Positions 1 to 9,047 are shown, counted from the stretch's first letter. The stretch is DNA of 64,000 bases from Phycisphaerales bacterium UBA2421 (GCA_002343075.1 DDRH01000067.1:243402-307401), one strand, 5' to 3'. Notes: generated by a model from the letters alone, not told the origin. A program made the numbers and translations.

Positions 1-1625
1 TTCACGGGCATCCGTTCCCATTTGCGGTGCCACCACATCGTTGAGAATGTGAGTAGCTTGATTCCAGCTTGTGCCATCGGAAGCGGGCGCCCGTTTGTGA
101 CGTCGGGCCGGGCCGCATCCCCGCTGTAGTCGGGGCTGAGCGGAGCCGCGCGATACACCGGAACATCGTAGACTTCCGGCCTGTTGCGCCAGGTGCGCCA
201 GAAGTTGTACCCACCGACCAGCGCGCCCGCGATGTACAGCGAGCCGCCAACTGCGCGCAGGTAATACATCGGCAGGATGCTGGTAACCGTGTGTGTGAAG
301 TTGGGGTACGCCAATTGCCCGTCGGGTGTCGTGGCGCGCCACATCAGACCCTGGGTAATGCCCGCGACGTAAATCGGAACGATATAGAGCAGGATGCCGA
401 GTGTCGCCAGCCAGAAATGGGTCGTCGCCAGCTTCTCACTATGCAGCTTTGTCTGAAACAGACGTGGCAACAGCCAATACATCATCCCGAACGCCATGAG
501 GCCGTTCCATCCCAGCGCTCCGGCGTGGACATGGGCGATCGTCCAGTCGGTATAATGGCTCAGTGAGTTGACCGCCTTGATCGAGAGGAGCGGGCCTTCG
601 AAGGTGCTCATGCCGTAAAACGTGATACCCACGACGAAGAACTTCAAAACCGGGTCCGCCGCCACCTTGTGCCACGCGCCGCGGAGGGTCAGCAGGCCGT
701 TGATCATGCCGCCCCAACTTGGCATCCAGAGCATGATTGAGAAGACCATTCCCAGACTGCTGGCCCAGTCCGGCAGCGCCGTGTAGTGGAGATGATGCGG
801 CCCGGCCCAAATGTAAATGAACACCAGCGACCAGAAGTGAATGATCGAAAGTCGATACGAAAACACGGGCTGTTCGGCGGCCTTGGGAAGGAAGTAATAC
901 ATCAACCCCAGAAATGGCGTGGTCAGAAAGAAGGCAACGGCGTTATGTCCGTACCACCACTGCATGAACGCATCCTGCACACCGGCATAGATGGGGTAAC
1001 TCTTGAACAGCCCCATCGGAACGACGAGGTTGTTAAACACATGCAACACCGTCACCGTCACGATGGTTGCAATGTAAAACCAGAGCGCGACGTACATGTG
1101 CCGCTCGCGCCGGCGGAGGAGCGTCATGAAGAAATTGGTGCCAAAGAATCCGAGCCAGACGACGGCGATCGCAATATCGATCGGCCATTCCAATTCGGCA
1201 TATTCCTTACTTTGGGTGATTCCAAATGGAAGCGTCAGCGCCGCAGAGACGATGATCAGTTGCCAACCCCAGAAGTGGAGGTTGCTCAACCGATCGCTGA
1301 ACATCCGCGCCTTACAAAGCCGCTGCGTCGAGTAATAGACCGCGGCGAAGATGGCGTTGCCGGCGAATGCGAATATCGCTGCGTTCGTGTGCAGCGGGCG
1401 AAGTCGGCCAAAGCTGAGTTGTGGCAAGCCAAACTGAAGCGACGGAAACGCCAGCAGCAGTGCAGCAAACAACCCTGCCAGGAACGACACCAATGCCCAG
1501 ACAAACATCGCCACGAGAAACTTGCGGACAATCGCATCGTCATAGCTAAATGACTCCAGCGGTGACGCCGCGCCCGCGGCGCGCTGCGTGGCTGGAATTG
1601 CTGACGGCTCCACTAGTTGTGACAT
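1..1625 (-). CDS. ccoN: cbb3-type cytochrome c oxidase subunit I, partial (C-terminal side cut by window)
   Basis: Membrane heme-copper oxidase subunit that reduces O2 with electrons from c-type cytochromes. At least 541 codons are visible and the frame runs off base 1. The translation is a chain of hydrophobic helices and carries HTNAAIFAFAGN (a heme-ligand helix), WWYGHNAVAFF (a CuB histidine), PHHLHY (the CuB His pair) and HVHAGALGWNG (heme-ligand histidines), all typical of CcoN rather than of aa3 oxidases. The last visible residues, HRKWERMPV, resemble the point where CcoN continues into CcoO in fused CcoNO proteins, so a fusion is possible but outside the window. The ATG at 1625 has AAGGAG about eight bases upstream. 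An Rrf2 regulator gene lies 121 bases upstream on the same strand and may control it. Confidence 0.93.
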   Translation of the reverse strand, partial: MSQLVEPSAIPATQRAAGAASPLESFSYDDAIVRKFLVAMFVWALVSFLAGLFAALLLAFPSLQFGLPQLSFGRLRPLHTNAAIFAFAGNAIFAAVYYSTQRLCKARMFSDRLSNLHFWGWQLIIVSAALTLPFGITQSKEYAELEWPIDIAIAVVWLGFFGTNFFMTLLRRRERHMYVALWFYIATIVTVTVLHVFNNLVVPMGLFKSYPIYAGVQDAFMQWWYGHNAVAFFLTTPFLGLMYYFLPKAAEQPVFSYRLSIIHFWSLVFIYIWAGPHHLHYTALPDWASSLGMVFSIMLWMPSWGGMINGLLTLRGAWHKVAADPVLKFFVVGITFYGMSTFEGPLLSIKAVNSLSHYTDWTIAHVHAGALGWNGLMAFGMMYWLLPRLFQTKLHSEKLATTHFWLATLGILLYIVPIYVAGITQGLMWRATTPDGQLAYPNFTHTVTSILPMYYLRAVGGSLYIAGALVGGYNFWRTWRNRPEVYDVPVYRAAPLSPDYSGDAARPDVTNGRPLPMAQAGIKLLTFSTMWWHRKWERMPV

Positions 1626-1746
1626 GACTTTCAGCTCCTTCTTTCCCTGGCTCGCCATCGGCGCGTACCGAGGGCGCGATCGCCGGGCCTCTTTCCGCCG
1701 GGCGATTCAGTTCACTTAAAAAGACGTAATGATCGCCACAATCGGG

Positions 1747-2232
1747 CTAAGGCGCCTGACCCGGCGAACCTCCCGCCCGGGCAGAAATCCCGAGCTGGGC
1801 CAGTCCGGTCGTCTCGCACAACGGGCGAACGCCGGTCGAGTTGCGCAACAACTGCCCGATCATGATCTGGCCAAAACGCTGCTCCACTTCTGCCATCGCG
1901 TTGTCCAGCGACTGGTGCAACGCACAAAGCTTCGAGCCATGCGATGCCAGCTTCAGAGGACAAGAGCGAATCCGCTGGACCGGCTCGACCGCGTTGACAA
2001 CATCGAGTAGCGAAATCTGATCGACATCCCGCTCGAGCACATAACCGCCACCCAGTCCTCGCTGGGCACTCACCATTCCAACCTTGGAAAGTGGTTGAAA
2101 AACTTTGGAAAGATAACTAACCGGCACCTTACAGCCGTCCGCGATCTGTTGCGTCGTCTGAGGGTCTCCCGGGTGCTCGGCGAGCCAAACTACGGCTCGC
2201 AGGGCGTATTCTGCGGTTTGTGACAATTGCAT
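1747..2232 (-). CDS. Rrf2-family transcriptional regulator with candidate Fe-S ligands
   Basis: 161-residue winged-helix regulator of the Rrf2 (IscR/NsrR/RirA) family. The N-terminal half shows the family signature: a TAEYALRA opening, QQIADGCKVPVSYLSKVFQ recognition region and an RGLGGGY wing. Candidate cluster ligands are C91, C103 and H106; the spacing mirrors IscR C92, C104 and H107, but the middle cysteine of IscR is missing and H98 sits near that place. C34 and C139 are extra cysteines. The gene has its own strong promoter flanked by two ATATC-N2-GATAT-like palindromes, so autoregulation is likely. It lies just upstream of the cbb3 oxidase gene, so control of respiration by O2, NO or Fe-S status is a reasonable inference. 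Effector unknown. Confidence 0.92.
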   Translation of the reverse strand: MQLSQTAEYALRAVVWLAEHPGDPQTTQQIADGCKVPVSYLSKVFQPLSKVGMVSAQRGLGGGYVLERDVDQISLLDVVNAVEPVQRIRSCPLKLASHGSKLCALHQSLDNAMAEVEQRFGQIMIGQLLRNSTGVRPLCETTGLAQLGISARAGGSPGQAP

Positions 2233-2267
2233 CGGGCGAAAGCCTCCAGATCACTTATACGACCTCC

Positions 2268-2279
2268 ATGTCCAGATAT
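2268..2279. promoter_or_regulatory. Putative Rrf2 operator, promoter-proximal copy
   Basis: The 12-mer ATGTCCAGATAT (plus strand) is an imperfect palindrome of the form ATRTC-N2-GATAT. It overlaps the expected transcription start of the Rrf2 gene. A nearly identical perfect copy lies at 2320-2331 on the other side of the promoter. Operator function is inferred from symmetry, repetition and position. Confidence 0.6.
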
Positions 2280-2281
2280 CC

Positions 2282-2309
2282 ATTGTATCGGCAAATCTAT
2301 TGATGTCAA
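2282..2309 (-). promoter_or_regulatory. Sigma-70-like promoter of the Rrf2 gene
   Basis: On the minus strand, TTGACA (2304-2309) is followed after 16 bases by TACAAT (2282-2287). The -35 is perfect and the -10 has one mismatch to consensus. The predicted start is about 40 bases upstream of the Rrf2 ATG at 2232. This is the best promoter match I found in the window. Confidence 0.75.
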
Positions 2310-2319
2310 CAAGACAAAA

Positions 2320-2331
2320 ATATCCAGATAT
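2320..2331. promoter_or_regulatory. Putative Rrf2 operator, upstream copy
   Basis: ATATCCAGATAT reads as a perfect ATATC-N2-GATAT palindrome just upstream of the -35 box. With the copy at 2268-2279 it brackets the promoter, an arrangement expected for autorepression. I did not find the motif ahead of the oxidase gene. Confidence 0.6.
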
Positions 2332-2371
2332 CATTTTTTGTCCTCGCTCAAAGCTTATGATTTGCCTAAGT

Positions 2372-5254
2372 TCACCTACTATCCATGGTGGCCGCGGGTT
2401 GGGTTGATGCGGCTAGCTGTTCGTTCATCTGCCGCACTACTTCATCGTAATGTTGTGCCTTGTCCTGCTGGTGCAGACCCCGGTAGCACCCAGCCAACGC
2501 CGCCGCTACTTTGCGCATCATCACCACATCGAGCTTGCGGTATCGCTGCATCGCCGCCTCCGCTTCGAGCAGCGGGCCGAGGGCCAACTCGTGCTTCCCC
2601 AATCCCGCAAGGCAAACGCCGTACAAGCCCGGGCTTGACCAGTCATTGACGGTCCTACTCCTCCGCCGGTTCACATCATAAGCATGCGCCAGCAACGGTT
2701 CGGCGGAGGCATGATCCCCCACCGAAATCAGATTTTGACCCAGGCGCAACTCCACCGAAAGGGTGTAGTGGTGTTCATCCCCGTATGTTGAGCGAAGTTT
2801 TTCCAGTACATCGCGATACTCATCGATCGCCATTCGGAGGTTTCCTTGGACGCCGATCAGGCGCGCAAGCTCGCCGCGTATCATGAGGGTATCGCGGTGA
2901 GTCTCGCCAAGGTTCCGCCGCATCAGTGCGACCAGTTCCCGCAGGCTGGCCATGTCTTCTTCGGTCGGGACGTACTTCCGAGCGAGCGTGCGGATCTGAA
3001 ACCAGTCGTGCCAGGTATAGAGCGTCGTGGCGTGATCGTTACCGAACACACGCCTGCAGCGCGCCAGCGCGTCGTCAAGCAAGGCGCGGGCCTCATCGCC
3101 TCGGCCATTGGCAGACATGAGCAGCCCGACATGGTGAGCCATAATGAGCGTATTTGGATGATCCGGGCCGAACACCGCCTGCGCCGATTGAAACGCTGGT
3201 TCAACCAGTGCGAGTGCCTCACCAAACTTCCCCTCGTCACGCAGCAAGCTTGCAAATCCCATTTTCATCGCAATGAAGTCGGGATGCGTTTCGTCAAGTG
3301 TTATTGATGCCACTTCACGGGCGTTATCATAGAGCAAGTGTGCTTCGGAAAAGTTGCCTTGCTGGTGCTTGACCACCGCGAGCGTAGTGAGATTGGCCAA
3401 CCGCAGTTGCACGGCCTCTGGGGTATCATTCCCTTCAAGCAGTTGGATGCTGCGCCGATGAAGAGCCTCGGCCTCACTAAGTTGATCGAGATCGTACAAG
3501 AAAGAGGCCAACTTCAGCCTTGCGTCCAGTGTGCGCAGGTCGCGCTCCCCGACCTCGCTTGCAAGACGATCACAGGCGAGTTGCAACGCACGGTGCGCGC
3601 CCGCCCGGTCACCGGAATCATTCAGCAGCTTGCCGTAGTTGGCATACATGGCCAGCGTGTCGGGCTCGACATAGGCCGCCGGATCGCCTGCCTTCTTGAT
3701 AGCGGTCTCAAACTGCTCGCGGGCGCGGGCGAAGTTGCCGATGCTCGCATAGGCTTGGCCGAAGGTGTTTCTAACGTCGATCTCGACCTGCGGCAGGTCG
3801 GCAAACGAGCCATCAACCCGCGCCACGGCATCGTCGAGCACTTCGCGGACAGTAATCTCGCGCCCGCGGGCGGCTTCGGGGCTGATTGAGCGGAACATTG
3901 AAGAGACAAAATGAACGTGCTGCTCGGCGAGATCGCGCGCCACCGCCGCCTTGTCGCGCTCGGCGGTGGCATACCGCCATGCCGTCAGTGAGACAATGAG
4001 GCCAGCCACAAGCCCAAAGGTTGCCAGCGCAGCGGCGGCAACGGAAACTCGATTTCGCTTGACGAACTTGCTAAGGCGATAGATTCGCGACGGCGGGCCC
4101 GCATCGATCGGGCGGCCGGAGAGGTAGTTGTCGATGTCATGCGACAGCGAAGACGCCGAGCCATACCTGCGGCTGCGGTCTTTCTCAAGGCACTTCATGA
4201 CGATCCAGTCCAACTCGCCCCGGATCGTGCTTGCCAGCCGCCGGGGTTCCGTCCGGCGACGGCTGGCGACGGTTTCCGGCGAATCCACCTGCAGCAGCCG
4301 CGTGCTCGGTTTCGGCGGCTCGACCTCGCGGATCATCCGCTGCATCTCAAACATCGCCGCCGACCGCAGTGACTTGGAATCGAAAGGCGTGGTCCCGGTG
4401 AGAAGCTCGTATAGCAGCACCCCGAGGCTATACACATCCGAGCGAATATCGACGTCGGTACCTTCAGGTCGGGCCTGCTCGGGCGACATGTACTCCGGCG
4501 TCCCGATAAGCTGACGCGAGTCGGTCAGCATCGTCAACCCCGAGACTTGTTCGATCGCCTTCGACACCCCAAAGTCGATCACCTTCGCAACGGCAACGCC
4601 GTCCAGTTCCGTGACCATCACATTCGACGGCTTGATGTCGCGATGGATGATCCCCTTCTGGTGGGCGTGGTGCACCGCATGGCACACCGACGCGAAAAGT
4701 AACAACCGCGCGTGGGCGGGCAGGCGTCGGTCATCGCAATACTGCGTAATCGGCACACCATCAACAAACTCCATGACAAAGTATGGCCTGCCCGCCTCCG
4801 TCACGCCGGCGTCAATCACGCGGGCGATGTTCGGGTTGTCCATCAGCGCAAGCGTGTGCCGTTCGGCATTAAACCTCGCAAGGATCTGACGGCTGTCCAT
4901 GCCGGGCTTAAGCACCTTTACCGCCACGCGCCGCTGCACCGGCGAGGTCTGCTCTCCAAGGTAAACCGAGCCGAAGCCACCCTCGCCAAGCAATCGGGCG
5001 ATGGCGTACGGGCCGATTCGCTGCGGCATGGGTTCAAAGCTTTCTGTTGATGTAGGGAGCAGCGTGGGGCGATCAAGAAAGCCGACCGCTCTTTCATGTG
5101 CGTCGATCAGATCCTGTACCGCTCGCTGCAATGGTTCGTTTGGTCCACATTCCTGCCGCACGAACCGATCGCGCTCTGCGGGGGCGAGTTCGAGCGCGCG
5201 GCTGAAGAGTTGCTTGACCTCCGCTGCCGGCAATTGATGCTCGTTCGGATTCAT
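2372..5254 (-). CDS. Membrane Ser/Thr protein kinase with C-terminal TPR region
   Basis: 960-residue Hanks-type kinase of the planctomycete kinase-TPR type. Residues 83-350 hold the kinase domain: glycine loop LGEGGFGSVYLG (89-100), VAVKVLK with the ATP lysine at K113, catalytic HRDIKPSN (204-211), DFG (227-229) and an APE-like SPEQARP activation end. One transmembrane helix follows near residues 400-425. The C-terminal half consists of degenerate tetratricopeptide repeats, many with a PDHPNTL- or THRDTL-like turn, which probably bind protein partners outside the membrane. The start ATG at 5254 lies 56 bases after the stop of an ECF sigma gene on the same strand, so kinase and sigma factor very probably form one signalling module. 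Confidence 0.95.
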   Translation of the reverse strand: MNPNEHQLPAAEVKQLFSRALELAPAERDRFVRQECGPNEPLQRAVQDLIDAHERAVGFLDRPTLLPTSTESFEPMPQRIGPYAIARLLGEGGFGSVYLGEQTSPVQRRVAVKVLKPGMDSRQILARFNAERHTLALMDNPNIARVIDAGVTEAGRPYFVMEFVDGVPITQYCDDRRLPAHARLLLFASVCHAVHHAHQKGIIHRDIKPSNVMVTELDGVAVAKVIDFGVSKAIEQVSGLTMLTDSRQLIGTPEYMSPEQARPEGTDVDIRSDVYSLGVLLYELLTGTTPFDSKSLRSAAMFEMQRMIREVEPPKPSTRLLQVDSPETVASRRRTEPRRLASTIRGELDWIVMKCLEKDRSRRYGSASSLSHDIDNYLSGRPIDAGPPSRIYRLSKFVKRNRVSVAAAALATFGLVAGLIVSLTAWRYATAERDKAAVARDLAEQHVHFVSSMFRSISPEAARGREITVREVLDDAVARVDGSFADLPQVEIDVRNTFGQAYASIGNFARAREQFETAIKKAGDPAAYVEPDTLAMYANYGKLLNDSGDRAGAHRALQLACDRLASEVGERDLRTLDARLKLASFLYDLDQLSEAEALHRRSIQLLEGNDTPEAVQLRLANLTTLAVVKHQQGNFSEAHLLYDNAREVASITLDETHPDFIAMKMGFASLLRDEGKFGEALALVEPAFQSAQAVFGPDHPNTLIMAHHVGLLMSANGRGDEARALLDDALARCRRVFGNDHATTLYTWHDWFQIRTLARKYVPTEEDMASLRELVALMRRNLGETHRDTLMIRGELARLIGVQGNLRMAIDEYRDVLEKLRSTYGDEHHYTLSVELRLGQNLISVGDHASAEPLLAHAYDVNRRRSRTVNDWSSPGLYGVCLAGLGKHELALGPLLEAEAAMQRYRKLDVVMMRKVAAALAGCYRGLHQQDKAQHYDEVVRQMNEQLAASTQPAATMDSR

Positions 5255-5310
5255 GACGATTATCTCAGCACGATCAACTTACGGCGCGATCGACTTACGG
5301 CACGGTCGTT

Positions 5311-5859
5311 TCACTGCTGCAGCGACTTGAAAAGCCACGCTCGGGCAAACTGCCAGTCTCGCTTCACGGTGCGCTCGGAGACCTGAAGCGCCTCGGAGGT
5401 TTCCTGCACACTCAAACCGGCAAAAAAGCGCAGCTTGACCACCTGCGCCGCCTGTGGGTCTTCCATCTCCAAGCGACAAATCGCGTCGTTAAGGGCCAGC
5501 GTTTCTTCGGGGTCGAAATCGTGAGAGAGTTCGGCCACATCGACCAGCGCCCGGCGAGCGCCCCCGCCGCGCTTTTCACGGTGCTTGGTGCGGGCATGAT
5601 CGATGAGAATCCGCCGCATCGCCTCCGCGGCCGCGGCGAAAAACTGCCCGCGGTGCAGTTGCGAGAGCGAGGCGTGCTTGGATAGCTTCAGATACGCCTC
5701 ATTCACCAGCGCGGTTGCCTGCAGCGTATGCCCCGGGCCTTCCCGGCTCAGCCGCTGACGGGCGATCAGCCGTAGCTGATCGTATACGCTCCTGGCAAAC
5801 TCCGCGTCTTCCGGCCCGCATGGCGGGTCTGCTGAAGGGGTTTCACTCGGCTCGGTCAT
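5311..5859 (-). CDS. ECF-type RNA polymerase sigma factor
   Basis: 182-residue extracytoplasmic-function sigma factor. Region 2 (residues 20-90) includes VYDQLRLIARQRLSRE and FFAAAAEAMRRILIDHAR, the pattern of the ECF group often paired with Ser/Thr kinases in planctomycetes and acidobacteria. Region 4 (residues 125-180) has VVKLRFFAGLSVQETSEAL and a helix-turn-helix ending SERTVKRDWQFARAWL. No anti-sigma gene is adjacent; the kinase gene 56 bases downstream is the likely regulator. A TACAAT hexamer ends nine bases before the ATG, leaving little room for a leader. Confidence 0.95.
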   Translation of the reverse strand: MTEPSETPSADPPCGPEDAEFARSVYDQLRLIARQRLSREGPGHTLQATALVNEAYLKLSKHASLSQLHRGQFFAAAAEAMRRILIDHARTKHREKRGGGARRALVDVAELSHDFDPEETLALNDAICRLEMEDPQAAQVVKLRFFAGLSVQETSEALQVSERTVKRDWQFARAWLFKSLQQ

Positions 5860-5868
5860 TGCCCCAGG

Positions 5869-5874
5869 ATTGTA
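5869..5874 (-). promoter_or_regulatory. -10-like element close to the sigma factor start
   Basis: TACAAT on the minus strand is separated from the ATG at 5859 by nine bases. No good -35 box is visible at 16-18 bases. The position would give a leaderless or nearly leaderless message. Confidence 0.4.
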
Positions 5875-5922
5875 TACTGCTTTGCTTTCTCAGGTTATCG
5901 ATTTCGTGTTAAAGTCCCGGTT

Positions 5923-6612
5923 GTGAAAGACGAGTTAGAACAAACCCTTCGCGAACAATTGTGCGAGATCGGCCGGCGGCTTTGGACCCGACAGCTTTGC
6001 GCCGGGAGCGACGGGAACTTGTCGGTCCGGCTTGGAAGCGATCGCTACCTGTGTACACCGACCGGTCACAGCAAAGGGTTCCTCTCGACCGACCTGATCT
6101 GCCGCGCCGACGCGGGCCCAGAGCAGCCGAGCGAGAGTCATCGATTATCCAGCGAGTGGGCAATGCACCGGGCCATCTACGACGAACGCCCGGATGTTCA
6201 CGCGATCATTCACAGCCACCCCCCCACCGCCACGGGCTTCGCGCTGGCGCACCGGCTGCCCGCGACTTGGGTGTACGCCGAAGCGGACGTGTTACTGCAT
6301 CCAATCGCAATGGTGCCCTACGTCACCCCCGGCGACAGTCGGCTGGCTGCAGCGGCGCGATCGGCGGCTCGTGGGAGCGATGTCCTCCTGCTGGCAAATC
6401 ATGGTGCGGTCTGTGTAGCCGAATCGCTTGAGCAGGCCTATTTCAAGATGGAGATGCTCGAAGCGTTTGCCCAGATCCTGATCGCGGCAGAACGCGTCGG
6501 TGGGGCCAAGCAGTTCCTTACACCCGAGCAGGGTGAGCTTGCGGCACTGCGACGTAAGCTGCGCGGTGATCGATTCGGGCCGTCCAGCCCGCGAAACAAG
6601 CCGGGCAGTTAA
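5923..6612 (+). CDS. Class II aldolase/adducin-family protein (fuculose- or rhamnulose-phosphate aldolase type)
   Basis: 229-residue Zn-dependent class II aldolase-like protein. The family signatures are GSDGNLSVR for phosphate binding (residues 28-36), PTGHSKG, the IHSHPPTA metal-binding HxH (around residue 95) and a later NHGAV histidine. Known members cleave L-fuculose-1-P or L-rhamnulose-1-P to lactaldehyde and DHAP, or epimerise ribulose-5-P. Only 32 bases separate it from a GH78 rhamnosidase-like gene, which makes L-rhamnose or a related deoxysugar the likely substrate; this is inference. The start is GTG at 5923, with no obvious ribosome binding site. Confidence 0.9.
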   Translation: MKDELEQTLREQLCEIGRRLWTRQLCAGSDGNLSVRLGSDRYLCTPTGHSKGFLSTDLICRADAGPEQPSESHRLSSEWAMHRAIYDERPDVHAIIHSHPPTATGFALAHRLPATWVYAEADVLLHPIAMVPYVTPGDSRLAAAARSAARGSDVLLLANHGAVCVAESLEQAYFKMEMLEAFAQILIAAERVGGAKQFLTPEQGELAALRRKLRGDRFGPSSPRNKPGS

Positions 6613-6637
6613 CGATTTGCCCCGCATCGGTTACTTT
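6609..6637 (+). promoter_or_regulatory. Weak promoter-like element before the GH78 gene
   Basis: TTAACG (6609-6614), 17 bases, then TACTTT (6632-6637), which ends seven bases before the GTG start at 6645. Each box matches consensus only partly. The spacing is ideal and the start has no Shine-Dalgarno sequence, so a leaderless promoter is possible. Confidence 0.3.
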
Positions 6638-6644
6638 CACGGCG

Positions 6645-9047
6645 GTGAAAGAATTGGCGAACAACCCTTTTGCATCCACATCAAAAGCGCGCTGGGTCTG
6701 GCACGACAAGCTGTCACTGCTCCCTCGCAACCAATATGTCCTCTTTCGCTCAGAGATAACTCTCACCTCACGAGCGCGCTCTGCGGTCGCGCTCCTCTCG
6801 GCGGACGCCCGTTATCGGCTTTTCGTCAATGGCGAACCGGTTCACTACGGCCCGGCGCGCAGCTATCCGCAGCAACAGTGCATCGATCAGATCGACCTCG
6901 CGCCATTCCTGCTTGAAGGAAAGAATGTGATTGCGGTGGTGGCACACCAGTTTGGAATTGGCACGTTTCAAACTGTGTGGCGCGAGGCTTCGGGCTTTAT
7001 CTTTGATGCCGTCATTCGCTGCGACGACGGGACGACCCCGCTGAGCACCCCCGCCGGGTGGATGTGCAAGCAAGCAGACATGTGGAAGCGCGACGTCGCA
7101 CGGCAGGCGATTCAATTAGGGTTTCAGGAACACTACAACTGCGCCGCGGAGCCTGTCGGGTGGATGGAGGCGGGATTCGTCCCGCAAGCCTTCGACGGCT
7201 GGAAGCAGCCGGTGGATATCGGCCCGCCGAATGTTCATCCCTGGGTTAACCCCATTTTACGACCCGTGCCGTTGCTGCGGCAGGAGAGCAAGCCGTTTTC
7301 CCGCATTGTCGGCACCTTCACCGGTGCCAACACCCGCGGGCACAAGGTGGCGATGGATGTTTACAAGCTGGTCGAATCCGAATCGGTGGAGAAGGCACCC
7401 AATGCGCTGGTCGATGCGAACAAGATGCTTATCGACGACGATGAGCCGGCAATCATCCCCCCACCGGAGCCGGGAAAGTTCGCCGCGTTAGTGCTGGAGA
7501 CGACGGGATATTGCACCGGCCACCTGATCATCGACATCGCCGATGCCGCCGGTGGAGAACTGATCGACATTGTTTACAACGAAGCAATCGCCAGGAACGG
7601 GTGGCTACAATTCAATAGTGTCATCGGCGGCGGCGCCCAAACCGCCAGCCGGCTCCGCTGCCGCCCAGGGGCCCAGCGGTGGGAAAGCTTTCACTTCACG
7701 GGCATGCGCTATGTTGCACTGGTTTTCCGCAACATCGACCGACCGCTGACCCTTCGGTTTGCCGGGACACGCTCAGTGCAGGCCGATCTCGACCGGCCGG
7801 GCCAGTTTGAGTGCAGCGACGCGAAGCTCAACAAGATCTGGGCAATGTGCCTCGAAACGCAAAAGGCCTGCCTCCTCGATACATTTGTCGATTGTCCCTG
7901 GCGCGAACAGGCAATGTGGTGGGGTGACGCCCGCGTGCAGGCGGCGGTGACGGCGCACGCGTTTGGCGACACCTCGATCCTCGAATATGGCAATCGGCTG
8001 ATGGCACAGTCGCAAACTGCCGACGGGTCGATGCATGCCCACCCCCCGAGCGATTGGGCATCGCACCGCCTGCCCGACTTCATGTGCAACTGGGTCAGCA
8101 CCGTCTGGGATCACTACTGGCTCACAGGGCGGATCGATGCGATTCGCGATGCACTGCCCGCATTGCACGGGTTGCTCCGATTCATGGCATCTCACGCCCG
8201 GCCCGACGGACTCATCGGCGGGTTTGACGGGTGGTGGGTTTTCCTGGACTGGGCCGAACTGCACAAAACTGATTACAGCGCCCTGCTAAACATGGTCTAC
8301 CTGCAGGCACTCGAACACGCATCGACGCTTTTCATGCTCGCGGGCGATCCCCCCTCATCGGTGCGTTGCAGCCAGGCAGCGAGCGTCCTGCGCGAGTCAA
8401 TCATCAACTGCTTTTGGGACGAAAAGCGTCAGCTCTTTCTCGACGGCCTGGATGCCTCGGTTGGCAAACCAATCGATCTCGTGTCGCAGCAGACCAACGC
8501 ACTGGCGATCCTGCTCAATCTAAAGCCTGAGCACCATCCATCCATCGCGAAGGATGTACTGCTGAAGCCGGCCAGACAATCGAAGCCCGGCATTGTCACG
8601 GCGACGCCATTTTTTTACGCATATGTCTTTGAGGCGATGTTGCGCGCCGGGCTGCGCAAAGAGGTGATCAAGATCATCACCGAAAAATGGGGCGGTTGGG
8701 TCGATTCCGGCATGGTCACCTGTGCCGAAACGTGGAAACCAATCCCGCTGAGCCAATGCCATGCCTGGTCGGCGTCGCCGCTTTACTTGTTGATGCAGGA
8801 GGTGCTCGGCGTGCGGGCAATCGAGGCGGGGTTTCGAAAGCTGCGAATCGCCCCGCTTCCGGGAAAGCTCGACTTTGCACGCGGCACTATGCCGACGCCA
8901 CTTGGCCCGGTGAAGGTCGAATGGGAGTCGGCGGACGACCAGATTGCCGTGCGGGTGGAGTTGCCCGAGGGGATCGACGCCGAGTTTATCAGCCCTGCAG
9001 GTCAGAAAAGGCTGCTGAAGGCCGGAATTCATCAATTTCAGGCATAG
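6645..9047 (+). CDS. GH78 alpha-L-rhamnosidase-like glycoside hydrolase
   Basis: 800-residue glycosidase resembling family GH78, which removes terminal alpha-L-rhamnose. The N-terminal beta-sandwich (about 20-190) includes ADARYRLFVNGE and AYRGPARSYP-like sugar-binding folds; a second beta domain lies about 255-375. The (alpha/alpha)6 barrel begins near residue 385 and contains DCPWREQAMWWGDARV near residue 415, matching the acidic catalytic-region motif of GH78 (DCPxRDExxGWxGD), with Glu in place of one Asp. No signal peptide is visible, so it probably acts in the cytoplasm on imported oligosaccharides. The class II aldolase gene just upstream supports a deoxysugar catabolic unit. Start GTG at 6645. 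Confidence 0.88.
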   Translation: MKELANNPFASTSKARWVWHDKLSLLPRNQYVLFRSEITLTSRARSAVALLSADARYRLFVNGEPVHYGPARSYPQQQCIDQIDLAPFLLEGKNVIAVVAHQFGIGTFQTVWREASGFIFDAVIRCDDGTTPLSTPAGWMCKQADMWKRDVARQAIQLGFQEHYNCAAEPVGWMEAGFVPQAFDGWKQPVDIGPPNVHPWVNPILRPVPLLRQESKPFSRIVGTFTGANTRGHKVAMDVYKLVESESVEKAPNALVDANKMLIDDDEPAIIPPPEPGKFAALVLETTGYCTGHLIIDIADAAGGELIDIVYNEAIARNGWLQFNSVIGGGAQTASRLRCRPGAQRWESFHFTGMRYVALVFRNIDRPLTLRFAGTRSVQADLDRPGQFECSDAKLNKIWAMCLETQKACLLDTFVDCPWREQAMWWGDARVQAAVTAHAFGDTSILEYGNRLMAQSQTADGSMHAHPPSDWASHRLPDFMCNWVSTVWDHYWLTGRIDAIRDALPALHGLLRFMASHARPDGLIGGFDGWWVFLDWAELHKTDYSALLNMVYLQALEHASTLFMLAGDPPSSVRCSQAASVLRESIINCFWDEKRQLFLDGLDASVGKPIDLVSQQTNALAILLNLKPEHHPSIAKDVLLKPARQSKPGIVTATPFFYAYVFEAMLRAGLRKEVIKIITEKWGGWVDSGMVTCAETWKPIPLSQCHAWSASPLYLLMQEVLGVRAIEAGFRKLRIAPLPGKLDFARGTMPTPLGPVKVEWESADDQIAVRVELPEGIDAEFISPAGQKRLLKAGIHQFQA

